A stretch of 64,000 bases of DNA, taken from contig JAMPIE010000007.1 in assembly GCA_023663135.1 (NCBI GenBank), positions 40,499-104,498 on the forward strand. The letters are read 5' to 3'. Below the pieces are notes generated by a model. The model saw only the letters and a program-made list of their open reading frames with translations. It made no database searches and was not told the origin of the DNA. This DNA comes from Alloprevotella sp. GTDB taxonomy: Bacteria; Bacteroidota; Bacteroidia; Bacteroidales; Muribaculaceae. Shown in pieces: positions 8,698 to 16,906 of this stretch. The stretch's first letter is position 1; each line of letters begins with the position of its first letter. Position numbers and translations under genes: made by a program.

Positions 8698-10092
8698 ATG
8701 CACCGACATCTCCTCGCCACCATGCTTTCAGTCGTCGCCGTCATAGCCTTGACGGTGGGGGCCACCGAGGGTTGCTCGACGGGCGACGGTCGCGGTGCCG
8801 CCACAGTCGACACCGCCCACCATCTGCCCGACACGCTGAGAGTGGTCACCCTCTACAGCCCGACGAGCTATTTCATCTATCGCGGACAGCCCATGGGCTA
8901 TGACTACGACCTGGTTGAGCGGCTGGCCGAGGATAAGCATATGGTCTTGAAGTTGGAGGTGGCACCGAGCCTCAACGCCGCCGTGGATATGCTCGACTCG
9001 GGCAAGGTGGACCTCATAGCCTACGAGGTGCCCGTCACGGCCGAATATAAAGGGCGAGTGATTCCCGCCGGACCGGAGAATATTACCACCCAGGTGCTGG
9101 TACAGCCCTCGAGGGGCGACTCGCTCGTCAAGGATGTCACAGACTTGGTGGGGCGACGGATTTATGTAGAGGAGGGGAGCAAGTATGAAGCGCGCCTGGC
9201 CAACCTCAACGAAGAGCTAGGGGGCGGGATAGATGTATGCCCCGTGGACCGCGACACGCTCATCACCGAAGACCTCATAGGGATGGTTGACCGGGGCGAG
9301 ATACCCCTGACTATCGTCGACTCCGACGTAGCCGCTATGAACCGAGGCTATTACCCCGGCCTCGACATCTCGCTCCCCCTGAGCTTTGAACAGCGCTCGG
9401 CATGGGGCGTGGCTCCCGGCAAAGAGTGGCTGGCCGACTCCATCGACGTATGGGCTGCCGACACCCGTCCGCGCCAAGAGCAGGCTCTGCTCCTCAAGCG
9501 CTACTTTGAGCAGAGTAAGGGGGAATATGACCCGACGACCAACTTTGCCAATGGTCGCATCTCCCCCTACGACGAGCTTTTCAAGAAATATGCCAAGGAG
9601 ATAGGGTGGGACTGGCGACTCCTTGCCGCTCAGGCCCACACCGAGAGCAAGTTTAAGCCCCGCGCCACCTCATGGGCAGGTGCCCGAGGCCTGATGCAGA
9701 TTATGCCGGCCACCGCCCGCGACTATGGCGTCAGCGCCAAGCAGCTCTACGACCCCGAGACCTCCATACGGACGGCCGTGAAGTTTATCGGCGACCTCGA
9801 CAAGTGGCTCAAGAGCCGTATCCCCGACGATGCTGAGCGACAGAAATTTATCCTCGCGGCCTATAACGCCGGAGTGGCTCATGTCTACGACGCCATAGCC
9901 CTGGCCAGAAAATACAAGCTCGGATCAAAGTGGAACGGCGGCGTGGAGAAAGCCATCCTCATGAAGATGAACCCTCGCTATTACCGCGACCCCGTAGTGA
10001 AGTATGGCTACTCGCGCGGCCGCGAGACATATGACTATGTGCGTCGCATCTACTCCTATTATAATAAAGCCAAAGATAAGGTGGCTGCATAA
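8698..10092 (+). CDS. mltF: MltF-like lytic transglycosylase with solute-binding domain
   Basis: 464 residues. An N-terminal export signal (first 26 residues, with a Cys at 26 in a poor lipobox, TEGC) is followed by a family-3 solute-binding-like domain (about 45-270) and a C-terminal SLT domain. The catalytic glutamate is E316 in HTESKF, and GARGLMQIMPATA follows at 328-340. MltF-type enzymes cleave peptidoglycan to 1,6-anhydro products from the outer-membrane side; the binding domain is thought to regulate the enzyme. Membrane anchoring by lipid is uncertain because of the weak lipobox. Confidence 0.9.
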   Translation: MHRHLLATMLSVVAVIALTVGATEGCSTGDGRGAATVDTAHHLPDTLRVVTLYSPTSYFIYRGQPMGYDYDLVERLAEDKHMVLKLEVAPSLNAAVDMLDSGKVDLIAYEVPVTAEYKGRVIPAGPENITTQVLVQPSRGDSLVKDVTDLVGRRIYVEEGSKYEARLANLNEELGGGIDVCPVDRDTLITEDLIGMVDRGEIPLTIVDSDVAAMNRGYYPGLDISLPLSFEQRSAWGVAPGKEWLADSIDVWAADTRPRQEQALLLKRYFEQSKGEYDPTTNFANGRISPYDELFKKYAKEIGWDWRLLAAQAHTESKFKPRATSWAGARGLMQIMPATARDYGVSAKQLYDPETSIRTAVKFIGDLDKWLKSRIPDDAERQKFILAAYNAGVAHVYDAIALARKYKLGSKWNGGVEKAILMKMNPRYYRDPVVKYGYSRGRETYDYVRRIYSYYNKAKDKVAA

Positions 10093-10136
10093 AAAAGAAG
10101 CTGAAAAATTAATTGTCTCATAACCATTCAAGCATT

Positions 10137-10694
10137 ATGCGTAAGATATATCGCCCCGTGGCCATCATCATGGCCGCCCTGATGCTCGGCGGCTCGCTGA
10201 GCTCCTGCATCGGCTCCTTTGCCCTGACCAACAAGCTCCTGACATGGAACCGCCATATCGACTCCAAGTTTGTCAACGAGCTGGTGTTTGTCGCCTTCTG
10301 GATTTTGCCGGTATATGAAGTGTCGGGCTTGGCCGACCTGCTGGTGATCAACTCAATAGAGTTTTGGAGCGGAAACAATCCCGTGACCGCCTCAACGCGC
10401 ACTGTCACCGGCACCGACGGCGAGCGCTATCTCGTTGAGACCGATGCCACAGGCTATTCCATCACCACCCTCGCTTCGGGCGAGAAGGTGCGCCTGGAGT
10501 ATATTGCCTCCGATGACGCATGGGACTTTATAGGCCTCTCCGGCACTCGCACACGCTTGATGACCTATGTTGACGACAGCCACATAGCCCTCCCGACGGC
10601 AGATGGGCGGCAGGCCATCGTAGAGGTGTCGGCCGAAGGGGTGATGGCCTATCGCGCCCAGGCCTCCTCAGGCGCCTTTGCCCAGGCCGAGTGA
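10137..10694 (+). CDS. DUF3332 family lipoprotein
   Basis: 185 residues from the ATG at 10137 (MRKIYRPVAI); a TTG at 10113 is a possible but less likely start. Signal peptide with lipobox LSSC (Cys about residue 23). The next segment, GSFALTNKLLTWNRHIDSKFVNELVFVAFWILPVYEVSGLADL, is typical of DUF3332. Function unknown; envelope location is inferred from the signal. Its last 48 codons and stop are repeated almost exactly at 13159-13308 on the far side of the restriction-modification cassette, so the gene stayed intact through that insertion. Confidence 0.85.
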   Translation: MRKIYRPVAIIMAALMLGGSLSSCIGSFALTNKLLTWNRHIDSKFVNELVFVAFWILPVYEVSGLADLLVINSIEFWSGNNPVTASTRTVTGTDGERYLVETDATGYSITTLASGEKVRLEYIASDDAWDFIGLSGTRTRLMTYVDDSHIALPTADGRQAIVEVSAEGVMAYRAQASSGAFAQAE

Positions 10695-10697
10695 CCG
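10548..10697 (+). repeat. 150-bp direct repeat, left copy
   Basis: Covers codons 138-185, the stop and three further bases of the DUF3332 gene. Identical to 13159-13308 at 149 of 150 positions (G10685 against A13296). The match ends sharply at both sides. Best read as a target duplication made when the cassette at 10698-13158 was inserted. Confidence 0.95.
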
Positions 10698-10760
10698 CTT
10701 CCGTGCCCCGCCGTAGCCGGGCTATGGGGCGAGCAAGGGGTAATGTGTCGACTAATTCAT

Positions 10761-10798
10761 ATGGCCTGTCACGGATATGTGGTCGTGAATCAGGCCAT
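10761..10798 (+). promoter_or_regulatory. inverted repeat upstream of the methyltransferase
   Basis: ATGGCCTG (10761-10768) pairs with CAGGCCAT (10791-10798), extended by TCAC/GTGA with a 2-nt bulge. It sits about 100 bp before the methyltransferase promoter, in the cassette's leader. It might be a terminator for incoming transcripts or an operator; no T-run follows it. Confidence 0.35.
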
Positions 10799-10867
10799 TG
10801 GCTCTATTAGCACCCCATTGTGACTTATTCTCAGCGGGTTGTTTTTACGGCTATATTATCAATTTTA

Positions 10868-10899
10868 TTTGTTGAAGTCAAGAATTTGAGATAATTTTG
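10868..10899 (+). promoter_or_regulatory. promoter of the restriction-modification operon
   Basis: TTTG (10868-10871), 20 bp, TAATTTTG (10892-10899): a full consensus match. The ATG of the first gene follows 23 bp later at 10923, so the cassette carries its own host-type promoter. Confidence 0.75.
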
Positions 10900-10922
10900 C
10901 ATACTAAAACGACTCTCAAAAA

Positions 10923-11633
10923 ATGTCAACAAAGGACCTAAAGATAATCAGTCTGTTTTCAGGAGCAGGCGGCCTTGATATTGGCTTTGAAAGGGCAGGT
11001 TTTAAGACTGCTGTGGCAGTTGAAATAGACCCTTCTTGCTGTGATACATTAAGGACAAACAGGCCGTGCTGGGCCATAATTAACAAGAGTATAACGGAAG
11101 TGACCGGTGAAGAGATACTGGAAGCAGGGCATTTGGAAGTGGGGGAAGCAGCATTAGTGGTAGGGGGTCCGCCTTGCCAGAGTTTCAGTCTTGCGGGTAT
11201 GCGTAAAGGCTTGGATGATGAAAGAGGTAAACTGCTGTTTGAATATGTTAGAATAGTAAGGGAAACCTTACCCAAAGGTTTTGTGCTTGAGAATGTAAAG
11301 GGACTTGCCAACTGGGATAAGGGAAGGGCTCTGACTATGTTGTTGGACGAACTGAGCAAGCCTATTGAATATAATGGTAAAGTATATCAGTACCAAATAG
11401 CATCGCCTAAAGTTTTAGATGCGGTCAATTATGGAGCGCCGCAGTATCGTGAGAGGCTTATTTTAGTTGGCAACAGAATAGGGAAATCCTATAAGTACCC
11501 TAATCCCCTCGAGACGCCGCATAAAACAGTATGGGAGGCAATAGGAAATCTCCCTGAGCCTGACCAGCCCTCAGAAACAGCTAAAAGAGTGGCGGGATGT
11601 ATCAAAGACCGAATAGAGAAATATGGATATTAA
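10923..11633 (+). CDS. m5C DNA methyltransferase, part 1 (motifs I-VIII)
   Basis: 236 residues. Contains the SAM site SLFSGAGGLDIGF (10-22, motif I), the catalytic GGPPCQSFS with Cys85 (motif IV), ENVKG (123-127, motif VI) and QYRERL (motif VIII), and stops at the start of the target-recognition region. The remaining motifs are in the next frame, whose ATG overlaps this gene by 11 bp. This division resembles M.AquI, a cytosine-5 methyltransferase that is naturally two polypeptides, so the split may be functional; a frameshift is the alternative. It would protect host DNA against the nuclease encoded downstream. Confidence 0.88.
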   Translation: MSTKDLKIISLFSGAGGLDIGFERAGFKTAVAVEIDPSCCDTLRTNRPCWAIINKSITEVTGEEILEAGHLEVGEAALVVGGPPCQSFSLAGMRKGLDDERGKLLFEYVRIVRETLPKGFVLENVKGLANWDKGRALTMLLDELSKPIEYNGKVYQYQIASPKVLDAVNYGAPQYRERLILVGNRIGKSYKYPNPLETPHKTVWEAIGNLPEPDQPSETAKRVAGCIKDRIEKYGY

Positions 11634-12039
11634 GCATCTTTCTAACCACGTTGTAACAGCACATTCGCCTTCTACGTTAGAAAAAATAAGAAAAGTGGCG
11701 ATAGGAAGTAAACTTTCTGATATAGAACAAATATATGGGTCAACTTATAGAAGACTGGATCCAAACAGGCCGTCCTTTACAGTGACCAGGAGTGGCTACA
11801 GGGATTTTATACACCCCTATGAGGACAGAATGCTGACTGTAAGGGAGCTGGCTTGCCTCCAAACATTTCCGTTGGACTGGGAAATCAAGGGGGTGAGGCT
11901 TGATTCCTATAGCTCAAACAGAAAAACTACTATGACGCAGTTTGGACAGGTCGGTAATGCTGTCCCCCCCGTATTGGCAGAGGCTGTGGCAAAGTCGGTT
12001 CTACAACAATGGTTTAATGATGTGAAGGAGGAAGAATAA
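11623..12039 (+). CDS. m5C DNA methyltransferase, part 2 (recognition region, motifs IX-X)
   Basis: 138 residues. Starts with ATG at 11623 inside the end of the first part, in a different frame. It carries the rest of the recognition region, then RPSFTVT and RMLTVRELACLQTFP (motif IX, residues 49-84) and QFGQVGNAVPP (motif X, 106-116). It has no catalytic motif and can only work together with part 1. Its TAA overlaps the ATG of the nuclease gene (TAATG). Both halves have intact conserved motifs, which argues against decay. Confidence 0.85.
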   Translation: MDIKHLSNHVVTAHSPSTLEKIRKVAIGSKLSDIEQIYGSTYRRLDPNRPSFTVTRSGYRDFIHPYEDRMLTVRELACLQTFPLDWEIKGVRLDSYSSNRKTTMTQFGQVGNAVPPVLAEAVAKSVLQQWFNDVKEEE

Positions 12040-13082
12040 TGGCTAAAATACCGGAGGCTGTAGTAAAGGAATCTTATCTGCTGAGGTCAACATTTTTCTA
12101 CAACAGACTTAACACTAATGGCTACTTCAACCTATTCCTGAAGGTGAAGAAGTTTGTGAAGGTGGAAGGGGATAAGTTAGACTGGAGCAAAAGAAGCGAA
12201 TGGAATGTTAGTGAGAGGGCATGGGATATTCTAAAACAAAACGGGATAGCCCCAGCCTTAGTCTTTGTTCACCCAAAAGTATTGAAGCTCAATCCGAGCT
12301 TCTTAAGATTTTATAGGTCTATTGCTATGCTTCCTCAAAAAGGGCTGTCAGCTATATCAAGAGTGTCAAATCTTGATGCAATAGAAAAGGGCAAGGCAGA
12401 TTCCGGTAAGATTAGGTCTGAGAGCGTAGAAAGACTGACGAAAGCCATCAATGAAGTAGTTTCAGTTGTGGTTGCTATAGCGACAGGTCTGAACGAAAGA
12501 AGGATTGAGGGCATGATGTATGCTACAGCCGGAACTAATATTGACGGTTCTTGGCGTAATCAGATAGGGGCAGAGGGAGAGAGGGTGATCAGGACTATTA
12601 TAATGAGTGGACTCTTGCTCAATGGGGAGGTTACATCGTTTATCGACAAGGCAAATAATACAGTAGAAATTTCTTCCCCTGAAGCAAGAGGGTTTATTGA
12701 AGATATTGATTTGGTTAAATCTATCAATCTTTCCAATGGGTTTTCGGTATATTTTTCTTCGGAGCCTGATGTTACATTGTATAATCCGGAAGGTGATATA
12801 GTGGGCGTTATAGAGATTAAGGCGGGATTAGACCCGGCCGGCGCCTTGGAAAGATTAGGGGCAATGTTCAAGTCTTTTGAAAATACGTTGGCGGAGTATC
12901 CTGAAGCAGTGACAATCTTGGTGGCTTCCTGTATAACAAAAGAGGTGGACAGCAGGTTAAACGCTTCTATGGTGGTAAGGCAGAAATACATTACAACAGA
13001 TATTACGGCTAATGATAGGGAAAAAAGAAAGTTTGTCAATCGTCTAAGAGCAATAATGAAGTTGGCGCGGCCAAGCCTTTGA
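12039..13082 (+). CDS. type II restriction endonuclease, PD-(D/E)xK type
   Basis: 347 residues, no family recognised with certainty. The call rests on position (one base overlap with the methyltransferase) and on a plausible nuclease core: P243-D244 in SSEPDVTLYN, then E259 and K261 in GVIEIKAG, giving PD-x14-ExK. The N-terminal 160 residues are basic and may hold the DNA-recognition part. The target is unknown; if the methyltransferase really resembles M.AquI, a GC-rich palindrome is a reasonable guess. No sign of truncation. Confidence 0.72.
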   Translation: MAKIPEAVVKESYLLRSTFFYNRLNTNGYFNLFLKVKKFVKVEGDKLDWSKRSEWNVSERAWDILKQNGIAPALVFVHPKVLKLNPSFLRFYRSIAMLPQKGLSAISRVSNLDAIEKGKADSGKIRSESVERLTKAINEVVSVVVAIATGLNERRIEGMMYATAGTNIDGSWRNQIGAEGERVIRTIIMSGLLLNGEVTSFIDKANNTVEISSPEARGFIEDIDLVKSINLSNGFSVYFSSEPDVTLYNPEGDIVGVIEIKAGLDPAGALERLGAMFKSFENTLAEYPEAVTILVASCITKEVDSRLNASMVVRQKYITTDITANDREKRKFVNRLRAIMKLARPSL

Positions 13083-13158
13083 AGTTTGATTTTTGAATGG
13101 CAATTATGTCCGTCCGCATAACTTTCTCTTCGAGCATTCAGGGCTATCCTCCTGGGGG

Positions 13159-13305
13159 CGCACACGCTTGATGACCTATGTTGACGACAGCCACATAGCC
13201 CTCCCGACGGCAGATGGGCGGCAGGCCATCGTAGAGGTGTCGGCCGAAGGGGTGATGGCCTATCGCGCCCAGGCCTCCTCAGGCGCCTTTGCCCAAGCCG
13301 AGTGA
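13159..13305 (+). pseudogene. duplicated 3' fragment of the DUF3332 gene
   Basis: Repeats codons 138-185 of the 10137 gene, stop included, without promoter or signal sequence. It can be read in frame from 13093, but the first 20 or so residues then come from cassette sequence. It is a by-product of the insertion, not an independent gene. Confidence 0.9.
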
Positions 13306-13308
13306 CCG
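13159..13308 (+). repeat. 150-bp direct repeat, right copy
   Basis: Partner of 10548-10697 with one difference (A13296). The sequence after it runs straight into the bidirectional terminator at 13326, probably the original 3' flank of the DUF3332 gene. Confidence 0.95.
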
Positions 13309-13325
13309 TTAAAGATGAAAAGGCG

Positions 13326-13355
13326 GAGGCGGGCACCCGGGTGGGTGTCCGCCTC
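13326..13355. terminator. hairpin between convergent genes
   Basis: GAGGCGGGCACCC (13326-13338) and GGGTGTCCGCCTC (13343-13355) form a 13-bp stem with one G-T pair and a 4-nt loop. It lies between the DUF3332 tail (+) and the receptor gene (-) and could stop transcription from both sides. Confidence 0.6.
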
Positions 13356-13383
13356 TGCAATGGATGGCTTCGCGGGCCGAAGA

Positions 13384-16300
13384 TTACTTGAAGAGGTATT
13401 TGATGCCTACTTGCATCTGCCAGCACTGCGAGTTGTTGTAGTTGTAGTCGTAGGTGGTGGAGTAGTATTCGCCGTTGGCGTTTTTCATCATGGAGTAGAT
13501 GGGCTTGTTGGCGGCGTCGACACCCTCATATTTGAGGACGCGGCAGCCGTTGGAGGCCTGAGTGGCGATCTTCTGAACGCCCCAGGAGGAGTTGAGGAGG
13601 TTGCCGATGTTCATGATGTCAAAGGAGAGCTGGATGGCGTGTTTGGTCTTGCCGATATTAAACTCAAATTCTTCCATCAGTCGGAGGTCGAAGGTGTGGA
13701 CCCAAGGGGCGCGGGCGGCATATGCCTCGGCATACTGACCGCGGTGGGAGCTGAGGTAGCTATCCTGGTTGATGAAGGCCTCGAATGCAATAGCGTCTTC
13801 GGGGGTTTTGAAGTTGAGGTTCTCGCCCTTGGCGGGGATGTAGATGAGGTCGTTGTTGATGCCGTCGCCGTTCATGTCGTTGGTGTAGCAGAAGCTGTTT
13901 CCGGTCGAGGAGTAGCCGGTGTAGAAGAGCGAGATGTTGGTGTTTCGGGCCAGGCCCTTATAGGTGAAGGGGATGGTCCAGGTGGCGGAGGCGATGAGGC
14001 GGTCGGGGATGACGTAGCGCGAGCGCTGGACGGTGCCGAAGTTGGGGCCGTCGATGGTGATGAGGCCCTGCCATGTCGATACGGGGTCGTTGCCTGGCAT
14101 GCCGCTCACCTCTTTGCTCTCGGTGTGGGTGTAGGCCGCCATGAGGGAGAGGTTGTCGATGGGGCGCATGTTGGCCGTCAGGTTGAAGGTGTAGCCATGA
14201 CCCTTGGAGGTGTTGTCGAGCACCACGGCGTTTTTGCCGCCACCGACGTAGGTGTAGGTGGCGGGATACTTGAGGCGGTTGTCAGGGCCGGCAAAGCGGT
14301 TGGCGGCCTCGCCGCCGGGCCACTGTGAGGGGTCGATGATGTTGATGTTGTCGAGGGTCACGGCGTTGATGTTCTTGGTGTAGATAAACTCGCCGGTAAG
14401 AGTGAAGGGGAATTTGACGGGCACCTGCCAGTCCAGAGCTATTGAGCTCTTCCATATCTGGGGCATCTTGAAGTCGGATGCAACGCCGGAGATTTTGGAG
14501 CCGGCCACATGGTTTTCGTCGCTTATCTGAGTGGGGAGGTCAAAGAACTTGATCATCTCGTCGACGGTGGTTGGAATCTTGCCGTTGGCGCCTACGGCGA
14601 GCTGAGCGAGCTGGGGGGCAGCGGCCACGGGGATGCCGTTTTTATATGTGGTCTTGAAGGTGACGGAGTTCTGGACCATACCGGCGTTGGTGGGCATGTT
14701 GGTGAAGAACACCAGGGGCAGGCGGCCGGTGAAGATGCCTGTGCCGCCACGGAGCGAGAGGGAGCGGTTGCCGAAGATGTCCCAGTTGAAGCCGATGCGA
14801 GGCGAAATCTGCATGCGGCTGTCGGGCCAATGGCCTGTGTCGATGTGTTGTCCGCCGAAGTCGAGGGCATAGATTGCTTTGTTGGTTGCCAGGTCGGAGT
14901 TGTCAAACATGAGCTCGTCGAGACGGATGCCATAGGTGAGCTTGAAACGCTTGGAGATGTTCCATTCATCCTGGAGGTAGATGCCGAGCTGGTTGAAGGT
15001 CACTTGAGCGTTGGGGTCGGAGACGCCGTTCCAGCCATAGGTGAGGGCAAAGCTCTCGGGTGCAGCGCCGTTGATGAAGTCGTCGACTGAGTTGTAACGG
15101 TAATAGCCGGTGCCGTTGCGCATATAGGCGTTGTTGGCAAACTGGTGTTCGAAGCTGATGCCACCCATGAGGCGGTGATTGCCCAGGTTCCAGGTCACAT
15201 TGTCAGTGAGGTTGTAGATTTTGTTTTTGACGCCGTTGTTCCAGGTGAAGAGCTCATAACCGAGGCTCATGTAAGGCTCGAGGATGGGAGTGCGGGAGCC
15301 GTCGGCGGCCACGGAGTAACCGTCCATGATGTCGATGAAGGGGAAGGGGCTTGAGTTGGAGCCGCGGATGTCTTGGATGTCGGTGAATGTGAAGAGGAGC
15401 TGGTTGGAGAGGCTCTCGGTGAAGCGGCTGTTGAAGTCAAGGGCCCATGATGTCACCTTGTTGTCCAAGGAATACATGGAGTTGGCAAAGGCCATAGACA
15501 TGGGTCCTACGCGGTTGGTGCCGTTGAGGCGATATCCGGTGTCGGATGAGTTGCCGTTGGGGGCGTTCCATGCTGAGTTTTTGGTGTGGTTGAAGCGAAG
15601 CGAGAGCTTGTGGTAGTCGTTGATGTTCCAGTCGAGGCGGATGAGATATTTGTTGTTGACGTTGTCGCCGGGGAAGTTGTTGTAAGAGCCGGCGTTGTAG
15701 CCATAGCGGTTGGCCAGGTGGTCGCTCACGCGCTTCATGTCGGCGATGAGAGTGCGCGAGGTCATCTCGTCAACGGCCTGACCGGCCTCGCGGGCGCGAT
15801 ATTTGATTACCTCAAAGGGCTCTTTCTCATGCTCATAGTTTGCAAAGAAGAAGAGCTTGTTTTTGATGATTGGGCCTCCGAGGGTGAAACCATAGATGGT
15901 CTTGCTCTCGTCGGAGCGACCGCCGAGGTCTTGCCCGTCGATGCGGTTGCCACGGAAGTCTTGGTTGGTGTAGTAGATGTAGGCAGTGCCCTTAAACTGG
16001 TTTGTTCCGCTCTTGGTGATGGCGTTTACTCCGCCGCCGATGAAGTTGGTCTGGCGGACGTCAAAGGGGGCCACTGCCACTTGCATCTCTTCGATGGCGT
16101 CGGTAGAGATGGGGTTTCCGCCGCCGGGGAGGGTTTCGGAGAGGCCGAAGTTGTTGTTGAAGTTGGCGCCGTCGATGGTAAAGTTGGTTGAGCGGCCGTC
16201 GCCTCCGGCAAAGCTCATGCCGTTGGCATAAGGGGAGAGGCGGGCCAGGTCGCTGATAGAGCGGTTGACCGTCGGTATGGCTTGGATCTGGCTCTGCGAT

Positions 16301-16731
16301 ATGTTGGTTGTTGCGCCGGTTTTTTCAGCGGCGAAATGAGATGCGCGGCCGGTGGCCACCACCTCGCCGAGCTCGATGGAGCCGGGGTTCATCTGGATGT
16401 TGAGCTCCTCGATCTCGCCGAGCTGGAGCATGATGTCCTTGTAGGCCACGGGCTGCATGCCTATATATGAGGCTTTGACGGTGTAGGGGCCGCCTACGCG
16501 CATACCTTGGATGCTGTAACGGCCGTCAATGTTGGTGGCGGCAGAGTAGCGGGTGCCTGAAGGCTCATGGGTGGCGGTGATGGTGGCGCCGGTGATGGGG
16601 TCGCCCTGAGCATCGGTGATGAGGCCGGCGAGGGATGCCGTAGTCACCTGAGCATTGGTCACCAAGCCAATAGCCATGAGAAATAGCGTTGTGTAAATTC
16701 TTGATAACATTTGTCTTATACGTTGTTCCAT
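13384..16731 (-). CDS. Oar-like TonB-dependent outer-membrane receptor
   Basis: 1115 residues. Signal peptide (ending near TNAQ), then a carboxypeptidase-regulatory-like domain (about 30-115, GLITDAQGDPITGATITATH), a TonB plug (EKTGATTNISQSQIQAIPTV and DGRSTNFTIDGANFNNNFGL) and a long beta-barrel ending in KYLFK. This is the Oar group, which lacks a SusD partner, and none lies next to it. The ligand is unknown. A second in-frame ATG at 16710 is possible, but the first leaves a normal signal peptide. Convergent with the restriction-modification cassette; downstream of a full promoter at 16766-16797. Confidence 0.92.
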   Translation of the reverse strand: MEQRIRQMLSRIYTTLFLMAIGLVTNAQVTTASLAGLITDAQGDPITGATITATHEPSGTRYSAATNIDGRYSIQGMRVGGPYTVKASYIGMQPVAYKDIMLQLGEIEELNIQMNPGSIELGEVVATGRASHFAAEKTGATTNISQSQIQAIPTVNRSISDLARLSPYANGMSFAGGDGRSTNFTIDGANFNNNFGLSETLPGGGNPISTDAIEEMQVAVAPFDVRQTNFIGGGVNAITKSGTNQFKGTAYIYYTNQDFRGNRIDGQDLGGRSDESKTIYGFTLGGPIIKNKLFFFANYEHEKEPFEVIKYRAREAGQAVDEMTSRTLIADMKRVSDHLANRYGYNAGSYNNFPGDNVNNKYLIRLDWNINDYHKLSLRFNHTKNSAWNAPNGNSSDTGYRLNGTNRVGPMSMAFANSMYSLDNKVTSWALDFNSRFTESLSNQLLFTFTDIQDIRGSNSSPFPFIDIMDGYSVAADGSRTPILEPYMSLGYELFTWNNGVKNKIYNLTDNVTWNLGNHRLMGGISFEHQFANNAYMRNGTGYYRYNSVDDFINGAAPESFALTYGWNGVSDPNAQVTFNQLGIYLQDEWNISKRFKLTYGIRLDELMFDNSDLATNKAIYALDFGGQHIDTGHWPDSRMQISPRIGFNWDIFGNRSLSLRGGTGIFTGRLPLVFFTNMPTNAGMVQNSVTFKTTYKNGIPVAAAPQLAQLAVGANGKIPTTVDEMIKFFDLPTQISDENHVAGSKISGVASDFKMPQIWKSSIALDWQVPVKFPFTLTGEFIYTKNINAVTLDNINIIDPSQWPGGEAANRFAGPDNRLKYPATYTYVGGGKNAVVLDNTSKGHGYTFNLTANMRPIDNLSLMAAYTHTESKEVSGMPGNDPVSTWQGLITIDGPNFGTVQRSRYVIPDRLIASATWTIPFTYKGLARNTNISLFYTGYSSTGNSFCYTNDMNGDGINNDLIYIPAKGENLNFKTPEDAIAFEAFINQDSYLSSHRGQYAEAYAARAPWVHTFDLRLMEEFEFNIGKTKHAIQLSFDIMNIGNLLNSSWGVQKIATQASNGCRVLKYEGVDAANKPIYSMMKNANGEYYSTTYDYNYNNSQCWQMQVGIKYLFK

Positions 16732-16765
16732 TGCTGTGGGATGAGTGATTGGTTAGTAGATGGTG

Positions 16766-16797
16766 CAAAGGTAGGCAAATGACGTGTGTAACACAAA
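16766..16797 (-). promoter_or_regulatory. promoter of the Oar-like receptor gene
   Basis: On the minus strand TTTG (16797-16794), 20 bp, TACCTTTG (16773-16766), a full consensus match 35 bp before the ATG. Confidence 0.75.
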
Positions 16798-16845
16798 TTA
16801 AATCTGTTTCATTTTTGTTAACATTTATATGATTCTTCATGTCAA

Positions 16846-16884
16846 CGAGGGGCGGAGCAGCACTATGGCTGTCTCCGCCCCTCG
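16846..16884 (-). terminator. hairpin downstream of the secreted repeat protein gene
   Basis: CGAGGGGCGGAG (16846-16857) pairs perfectly over 12 bp with CTCCGCCCCTCG (16873-16884). It starts 23 bp behind the stop at 16907 on the minus strand. The T-run after it is poor, so this is a terminator by position and stability only. Confidence 0.5.
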
Positions 16885-16906
16885 GGAGTGTCAAAAAGGG
16901 GATAGA

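Larger units (their letters stand above)
10698..13158 (+). mobile_element. inserted type II restriction-modification cassette
   Basis: A 2461-bp AT-richer block between the two copies of the DUF3332 gene tail. It holds a promoter, both methyltransferase genes, the nuclease gene, and short flanks (about 225 bp left, 75 bp right). No transposase, integrase or terminal inverted repeat was seen. A long target duplication around an R-M unit without mobility genes is a known pattern for these units. Confidence 0.85.

Noticed and set aside
10698..10740. second imperfect GC-rich hairpin (GCCCC...GGGGC) at the left cassette edge as an element end
   Set aside because: No matching sequence at the right edge of the cassette and the stem is interrupted, so it is not a terminal inverted repeat.
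13093..13305. 70-codon gene after the nuclease
   Set aside because: Most of it is the duplicated tail of the DUF3332 gene; it has no signal or promoter of its own.
12560..13426. 288-codon minus-strand frame across the end of the restriction cassette
   Set aside because: It runs through the nuclease gene, the duplicated fragment and the terminator in antisense, with no domain.
13315..14328. 337-codon plus-strand frame
   Set aside because: Antisense of the Oar-like receptor gene; low-complexity Val/Gly-rich translation from GC-rich codon bias, no motifs.
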